Below are positions 6,696 through 11,647 of a stretch of 11,647 nt of DNA, one piece after another. The number at the start of each line of letters is the position of its first letter. Position 1 is the stretch's first letter. Origin of the DNA: Gammaproteobacteria bacterium UBA4421. Lineage in GTDB: Bacteria > Pseudomonadota > Gammaproteobacteria > Pseudomonadales > Azotimanducaceae. The stretch covers positions 1-11,647 of the forward strand of contig DGQF01000017.1 of assembly GCA_002389675.1 (NCBI GenBank). The letters run 5' to 3'. A program made the position numbers and the translations under genes. The notes beneath the pieces were generated by a model. It saw nothing but the letters and a program-made list of their open reading frames with translations, was not told the DNA's origin and made no database searches.

Positions 6696-8152
6696 TTTGC
6701 ACCCGCGGGGATGTTGAGGTGCCAGTCGCTCATGAGCTGATAGTCTCGAGCCAAGGTCAAAATCAGGTCTTCTCTAAAGGCGGGTCCAATCAGCTGGGCA
6801 CCTATTGGAAGCCCCTGCTGCATGCCGCAAGGCACCGAAAGGCCTGGTAGCCCAGCCAAACTTGCCGGTACGGTGAATTTGTCTTGTTGGTACATGGCGA
6901 CAGGGTCTTGTGTCAACGCGCCTGCGGCGAAGGCCGGTCCCGGCGTGGTCGGGGTTAACAGGACATCAACGGTTTTAAACACTTCATTGAAGTCATTGGA
7001 AATCAGGCGGCGGATTTGTTGCGCTTTGAGATAGTAGGCGTCGTAGTAACCGACCGACAGTGCGTAAGTGCCGGTTAGAATGCGGCGTTTGACCTCATCA
7101 CCGAAGCCTTCGCTGCGCGACCGTTTGTACAGATCCTCTAGTGACGTTGGATCTTTGCATCTATGTCCAAAACGAACGCCATCATAGCGGCTCAGATTGG
7201 TCGATGCTTCGGCGCCCGCGATCACATAATAGGCGGGGATTGCAGCATCGGTATGAGGCAGGCTGACCTCAGTAAAGGTATGTCCCTTTGATTCGAGAGC
7301 TTTGCGTACATGCTCCACACCTGAGGTGTCTTCAAGGCCCGATAAATACTCGATGGGCAAGCCGATTTTCAAACCGCTTTGAGTTTCGCCTAAACCTTGG
7401 TTTGGAACGTTTTCAAGCCAAGCATCGTTGCGCTGCGTGCTGGTTGAGTCTTTTGGGTCAAAGCCTGACATATAACTCAGTAAAAGCCCTGCATCCTGCG
7501 CGCTGTGCGCAATTGGGCCGCCTTGGTCGAGGCTGGAAGCGAACGCTACCATGCCATATCGAGAGACACGGCCATAGGTTGGTTTGAGCCCCGTTAACCC
7601 GCAGAAAGAGGCTGGCTGGCGTATTGAGCCACCCGTGTCTGTGCCGGTTGCAATGGGTGCAAAGCCCGCGCAAACAGCTGCAGCGGAGCCACCCGACGAA
7701 CCACCGGGAACGTGTTGTTTGGACCAGGGGTTAGCGACTGGGCCATAGGCGCTGTTTTCATTCGATGAGCCCATGGCGAACTCGTCCATGTTGGCTTTAC
7801 CCAGGCAAATGATGCCTGCTGCTTTGAGCTTGGCGACAACGGTTGCGTCGTAAGGTGCAACAAAGTTGTGCAACATATGAGACCCGCAAGTGGTCAGGGT
7901 GCCTTGTGTGCAAAAAATATCTTTATGCGCTAGAGGAATTCCAGTGAGAGCCGTCGCGCTGCCGTCGGCAAGACGCCGATCTGCGGCTGCTGCAGCGGCA
8001 AGTGCCGCAGTTTCGTCGACCGTGATGAACGCGTTAATGTTGGGGTCTTCAGCGGCGATGGTCTGCAAATAACTTTGGGTCAGCTCAGTGGCGGAAAACA
8101 AACGTTTGTTTAAGCCTGTGCGAAGGCGCTCCAGAGTGGCAAATCGCTCCAT
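6692..8152 (-). CDS. gatA: Asp-tRNA(Asn)/Glu-tRNA(Gln) amidotransferase subunit A
   Basis: GatA is the glutaminase subunit: it releases ammonia from glutamine, which passes through a tunnel to GatB. At 486 residues it has the usual length. It belongs to the amidase-signature family and its Ser-cisSer-Lys triad is visible: Lys77 in LAHKDIF, Ser152 in [11 protein letters not shown] and Ser176 in [14 protein letters not shown]. The spacing matches that of characterised amidases, so the enzyme should be active. The C-terminal segment has the conserved LTPTTPGPA and the [10 protein letters not shown] motif. The ATG start at 8152 lies three bases after the gatC stop, and the gene end overlaps gatB by four bases. 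No strong Shine-Dalgarno precedes the ATG, which fits translation continuing from gatC. Confidence 0.98.
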   Translation of the reverse strand: MERFATLERLRTGLNKRLFSATELTQSYLQTIAAEDPNINAFITVDETAALAAAAAADRRLADGSATALTGIPLAHKDIFCTQGTLTTCGSHMLHNFVAPYDATVVAKLKAAGIICLGKANMDEFAMGSSNENSAYGPVANPWSKQHVPGGSSGGSAAAVCAGFAPIATGTDTGGSIRQPASFCGLTGLKPTYGRVSRYGMVAFASSLDQGGPIAHSAQDAGLLLSYMSGFDPKDSTSTQRNDAWLENVPNQGLGETQSGLKIGLPIEYLSGLEDTSGVEHVRKALESKGHTFTEVSLPHTDAAIPAYYVIAGAEASTNLSRYDGVRFGHRCKDPTSLEDLYKRSRSEGFGDEVKRRILTGTYALSVGYYDAYYLKAQQIRRLISNDFNEVFKTVDVLLTPTTPGPAFAAGALTQDPVAMYQQDKFTVPASLAGLPGLSVPCGMQQGLPIGAQLIGPAFREDLILTLARDYQLMSDWHLNIPAGAK

Positions 8153-8155
8153 CGC

Positions 8156-8440
8156 TTATTCTACGACTCGCGGCACAAGGTAATAGCCATTGGCGGCTTC
8201 CGGCGCAATCTCTTGGAAACTCGCCGATGCCAATGGTTCTGTGACGATGTCTTGGCGCAGGCGCTGAGTGGCATCCCACGGGTGTGCCATTGGTAGGATG
8301 TCTTGGGTACAAATGGCCTGCATTTGATCAATCATTGTCATGATATCAAGCAGTTGTTCTTGTGCCTCGTCGTGTTTGCTGTCGCTCAGTGAGAGTCGAG
8401 CCAGATTGGCAAGGTGATTGATATTGATATTTTCAGGCAT
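8156..8440 (-). CDS. gatC: Asp-tRNA(Asn)/Glu-tRNA(Gln) amidotransferase subunit C
   Basis: A 94-residue helical subunit that wraps around the GatA-GatB interface and stabilises the complex; it has no catalytic role. Family landmarks are the N-terminal HLANLARLSL (9-18), the central MAHP (about 51-54), LRQDIV and the C-terminal ANGYYLVPRVVE. It begins at ATG 8440, is the first gene of gatCAB on the minus strand and diverges from mreB. Upstream is only a weak A-rich Shine-Dalgarno. A plausible extended -10 box lies about 54 bases before the start codon. Whether the organism uses GatCAB for Gln-tRNA, Asn-tRNA or both depends on whether GlnRS and AsnRS are present elsewhere in the genome, which this window cannot show. 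Confidence 0.96.
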   Translation of the reverse strand: MPENININHLANLARLSLSDSKHDEAQEQLLDIMTMIDQMQAICTQDILPMAHPWDATQRLRQDIVTEPLASASFQEIAPEAANGYYLVPRVVE

Positions 8441-9628
<1,188 letters not shown>

Positions 9629-9653
9629 CGATGGTCAACGGTTGATGTGATTT

Positions 9654-9661
9654 AGGGGGGG
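9654..9661 (+). promoter_or_regulatory. Strong Shine-Dalgarno of mreC
   Basis: AGGGGGGG ends five bases before ATG 9667. It fixes the mreC start and is the clearest ribosome-binding site in the mre operon. Confidence 0.65.
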
Positions 9662-9666
9662 TTCCG

Positions 9667-10506
9667 ATGAAAGCGATGTTTGTTCGCCAATCCGGGGCCG
9701 GTTATTTGTTGTTTGGATTGGGAATGCTCTCTGCACTCCTGATCGCGGTAGAATCCTCTACTCGATTACTTGATCCCGTTCGTGGTTTTATAGCAAATCT
9801 GGCGAGCCCGATTTATTTCGTTGCTCAAGCGCCCTATGTGATGGAGGAGACAGTCAGCGACCTGCTCTCTACACGAAGTGATTTAATGGCACGCAACGCG
9901 TCGCTTGAACGCAGGGTGCTCGCGCTGGCGCAGGTATCCCAGCAGTACATTGCTTTAAAAGCAGAAAACGACCGATTACGGGCTTTGCTCGGTTCACAGG
10001 GGCGGGTCTCTTATGAATTTTTGATCGCCGAACTTGTGGGTATTGTCCCAGATCCGAATACGCATCAAATCATCCTCGATAAGGGCGCTGAAGCGGGCCT
10101 TGAAATCGGCTATGCCGTGCTCGATTCACAAGGCCTGTTCGGGCAGGTTGTAGAAGTTTCCCGATTGACCAGTCGGGTTTTATTGCTCACCGATCGCGAT
10201 CACGCGGTGCCGGTGCGCGTGAGTCGAAATGGGGTGCGTGGCATTGTTGGTGGTACCGGTGATATGGGTAGTTTGTCGGTAGAAAATGTCTCTACATTGT
10301 CAGACATTGTCGAAGGTGATTTGTTGGAAACTTCTGGACTGGCTGGGCGCTTTCCTGCCGGTTATCCGGTAGGCACGGTGACCTCTGTGGTCGGCGATGC
10401 GGCGGCAGCCAGTGTGCAGGTTCGCGTTGTGCCGACTGCGCAATTAGATCGCGCTCAACATGTCTTGGTAATTTTTCCGCCTGACAAACTGGGGAGGGCA
10501 CCCTAG
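9667..10506 (+). CDS. mreC: Rod shape-determining protein MreC
   Basis: A bitopic inner-membrane protein whose periplasmic part binds PBP2 and activates lateral wall synthesis. At 279 residues it is of moderate length for the family. A short basic N-terminus precedes one hydrophobic membrane segment (about 11-29, AGYLLFGLGMLSALLIAVE), with no signal-peptidase site expected. Residues about 62-108 form a coiled coil used for dimerisation (heptads around LERRVLALAQV and LKAENDRLRALL). Residues 110-270 are the twin beta-barrel domain, including ILDKGAEAGLEIGYAVL and LLLTDRDHAVPVRVSR, both typical of MreC. The extended C-terminal tail seen in some pseudomonads is absent. The TAG stop shares one base with the mreD GTG. 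Confidence 0.97.
   Translation: MKAMFVRQSGAGYLLFGLGMLSALLIAVESSTRLLDPVRGFIANLASPIYFVAQAPYVMEETVSDLLSTRSDLMARNASLERRVLALAQVSQQYIALKAENDRLRALLGSQGRVSYEFLIAELVGIVPDPNTHQIILDKGAEAGLEIGYAVLDSQGLFGQVVEVSRLTSRVLLLTDRDHAVPVRVSRNGVRGIVGGTGDMGSLSVENVSTLSDIVEGDLLETSGLAGRFPAGYPVGTVTSVVGDAAAASVQVRVVPTAQLDRAQHVLVIFPPDKLGRAP
10493..10498 (+). promoter_or_regulatory. Shine-Dalgarno of mreD inside the mreC end
   Basis: GGAGGG ends seven bases before GTG 10506, within the last codons of mreC. It supports the GTG start and the one-base TAGTG overlap with the mreC stop. Confidence 0.65.
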
Positions 10507-10997
10507 TGTCTCGCGGCGGTGGTTGGATTATTGTCCTGAGTTGTCTGATTGCCCTGGTACTTGGGGTTGTGCATTTACCGTCGAGTTGGCCGCACTGGTT
10601 GGGTTGGTTTCGGCCAGCTTGGTTGATATTAGTTTTGTTTTTCTGGGTTGTAGAGGTGCCTTCGCGAGTCGGTTTATTTGCGGTCTGGTGCCTCGGATTG
10701 CCTGTCGATATTTTGCAGGCTGACCCTTTGGGGCTCAATGGTTTCATTTTGGCGTCGGTGGCGTATATCGGTCAGCGATTTTCAGAGCGACTGCGGATGT
10801 ATTCGATGCTGCAACAAGCCTGTCTTGTATTTGTATTGGTGTTGGCCAGTCAATGGCTGCGGGTGCTGGTGTTGGGTATAAGCAGCGAACGCGCTTGGGG
10901 GTGGGATATACTCTCCAGCCCATTGATAAGTATGTTGGCTTGGCCTGCGGTTTTTCTTTTGCTGTTGCGTATTCGAACCGGCGCTCGGATTGAATGA
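10506..10997 (+). CDS. mreD: Rod shape-determining membrane protein MreD
   Basis: A small integral inner-membrane protein that works with MreC and MreB in the elongasome and modulates MreC-PBP2 activation. It has 163 residues, typical of gammaproteobacterial MreD. The protein is strongly hydrophobic, with likely membrane segments near 7-23, 36-50, 54-69, 76-88, 103-124 and 137-155. Family-like features are the GLPVDILQADPLGLNGF loop (about 64-80) and the YIGQRF segment that follows. The start is GTG 10506, overlapping the mreC stop by one base with a good Shine-Dalgarno. The stop overlaps the maf ATG as ATGA. Identification rests on position and membrane profile as well as motif, since MreD is poorly conserved. 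Confidence 0.95.
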   Translation: MSRGGGWIIVLSCLIALVLGVVHLPSSWPHWLGWFRPAWLILVLFFWVVEVPSRVGLFAVWCLGLPVDILQADPLGLNGFILASVAYIGQRFSERLRMYSMLQQACLVFVLVLASQWLRVLVLGISSERAWGWDILSSPLISMLAWPAVFLLLLRIRTGARIE

Positions 10998-11596
10998 GCA
11001 CGCCGCGATTGATTTTGGCATCTTCATCTCCGCGCAGGCGGGAATTGCTCGCACAGATGGGGTTTTCTTTTGCAGTCAGAGCCCCTTCGATTGATGAGTC
11101 GGTATTACCCAATGAACCACCCGAGTCGTATGTGCTGCGGCTGGCAAGAGGCAAGGCCCAGGCGGGTTTTTTGCCGGGTTGTATTTCCATCGGCGCGGAT
11201 ACGTCTGTAGTACTGGGTCGTGAAATCATGGGCAAACCCCTAGGCGCCGCTGATGGTATGGCAATGCTAGAGCGGCTAAGTGGTAAAGCTCACCAAGTCA
11301 TGACCGCGGTAGCCGTATACGATGGGCTTCGGTGCGAATCCTGCGTTGTTGCCAGTACGGTTTATTTTCGAAAAATCGAAGCACCGGAAATCAGGCGCTA
11401 TTGGCAAACCGGCGAGCCGCTCGACAAGGCTGGCGGCTATGGCATACAGGAAATAGGAGGTATATTTGCGCATCGGTTGGACGGTAGTTATAGCGCTGTG
11501 GTTGGTTTGCCTGTAGAACAGACTGAGCGGTTATTACAGTTAGTGGGTTTTGATACATGGAGTGCACGATCAAATGGCAGAAGAACTCCTGATTAA
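10994..11596 (+). CDS. Maf-type nucleotide pyrophosphatase, YhdE (dTTP/UTP) subgroup
   Basis: A 200-residue cytosolic house-cleaning enzyme that hydrolyses nucleoside triphosphates to the monophosphate and pyrophosphate, including modified bases. Motifs: LASSSPRRRELL (8-19, phosphate-binding loop; the SPRR form resembles YhdE rather than the m7GTP enzyme YceF), IDESV near 33-37, catalytic Asp69 in GADT, KPLG (81-84), HQVMTAVAV (100-108) and the family signature DKAGGYGIQ (144-152, with Gln152). From the YhdE-like motifs, preference for dTTP and UTP is inferred. It overlaps mreD by four bases (ATGA) and the rng start by 23 bases. No independent Shine-Dalgarno is obvious, which suggests coupling to mreD. 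It extends about 15 residues beyond the conserved domain, ending ARSNGRRTPD, a stretch that also lies over the rng start. Confidence 0.95.
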   Translation: MSTPRLILASSSPRRRELLAQMGFSFAVRAPSIDESVLPNEPPESYVLRLARGKAQAGFLPGCISIGADTSVVLGREIMGKPLGAADGMAMLERLSGKAHQVMTAVAVYDGLRCESCVVASTVYFRKIEAPEIRRYWQTGEPLDKAGGYGIQEIGGIFAHRLDGSYSAVVGLPVEQTERLLQLVGFDTWSARSNGRRTPD

Positions 11597-11647
11597 TGTT
11601 AATCCGTTTGAAACTCGTGTGGCCTTGGTGTCGCATGGCCTGTTGCA
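11574..11647 (+). CDS. rng: Ribonuclease G, 5' end only
   Basis: The first 24 codons plus two bases are visible before the window ends. ATG 11574 begins MAEELLINVNPFETRVALVS, which matches from memory the N-terminus of E. coli RNase G (TAELLVNVTPSETRVA). RNase G is an endoribonuclease of the RNase E/G family that trims the 16S rRNA 5' end and degrades some mRNAs. Position after mreBCD-maf is its usual place in gammaproteobacteria. It overlaps the end of maf by 23 bases in another frame. GGAG at 11559-11562 is 11 bases upstream, a rather long spacing. The S1 and catalytic domains lie outside the window. Confidence 0.9.
   Translation, partial: MAEELLINVNPFETRVALVSHGLL

Noticed and set aside
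10292..10747. 151-codon minus-strand frame across the mreC-mreD junction
   Set aside because: Composition is Pro/Gln/Thr/Arg-rich as in shadow frames, and it lies opposite two well-supported genes.

Overview
The window looks like about 11.6 kb of a gammaproteobacterial chromosome. The strongest reason is the core layout gatB-gatA-gatC divergent from mreB-mreC-mreD-maf-rng, an order known from Pseudomonas and relatives. A free-living aquatic relative is possible, but the sequence alone does not fix genus or species. Coding density is very high: no gene-free stretch reaches 300 bases, and the longest is the 147-base divergent spacer between gatC and mreB.

Layout: (1) 1-3006, plus strand: the 3' part of a CvaA/HlyD-type membrane fusion protein, then a complete CvaB-type ABC exporter with an N-terminal C39 peptidase. 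Together they are the inner-membrane and periplasmic parts of a type I exporter for peptides with a double-glycine leader (microcin or bacteriocin type). The cargo gene and the start of the adaptor lie outside the window. (2) 3008-5158, minus strand: a DUF35 (zinc ribbon plus OB-fold) protein, an SCP2-type thiolase and a small YfcE/MJ0936-type metallophosphoesterase. The first two are closely spaced and look like one functional pair. (3) 5268-8440, minus strand: gatC-gatA-gatB, the tRNA-dependent amidotransferase. (4) 8588 to the window end, plus strand: mreB, mreC, mreD, maf and the first 24 codons of rng, with overlapping genes from mreC onward.

How they work together: GatCAB converts misacylated Glu-tRNA(Gln) and/or Asp-tRNA(Asn). 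MreBCD directs lateral wall synthesis, Maf removes non-canonical nucleotides and RNase G processes RNA; these are housekeeping genes. The CvaA/CvaB pair is the most accessory-like part and sits tail-to-tail against the core block with a single base between stop codons. I found no CRISPR array, tRNA, rRNA, insertion sequence or clear intrinsic terminator. I see no convincing new system inside the window. The leads most worth following are the unknown cargo of the exporter and the role of the thiolase-DUF35 pair.
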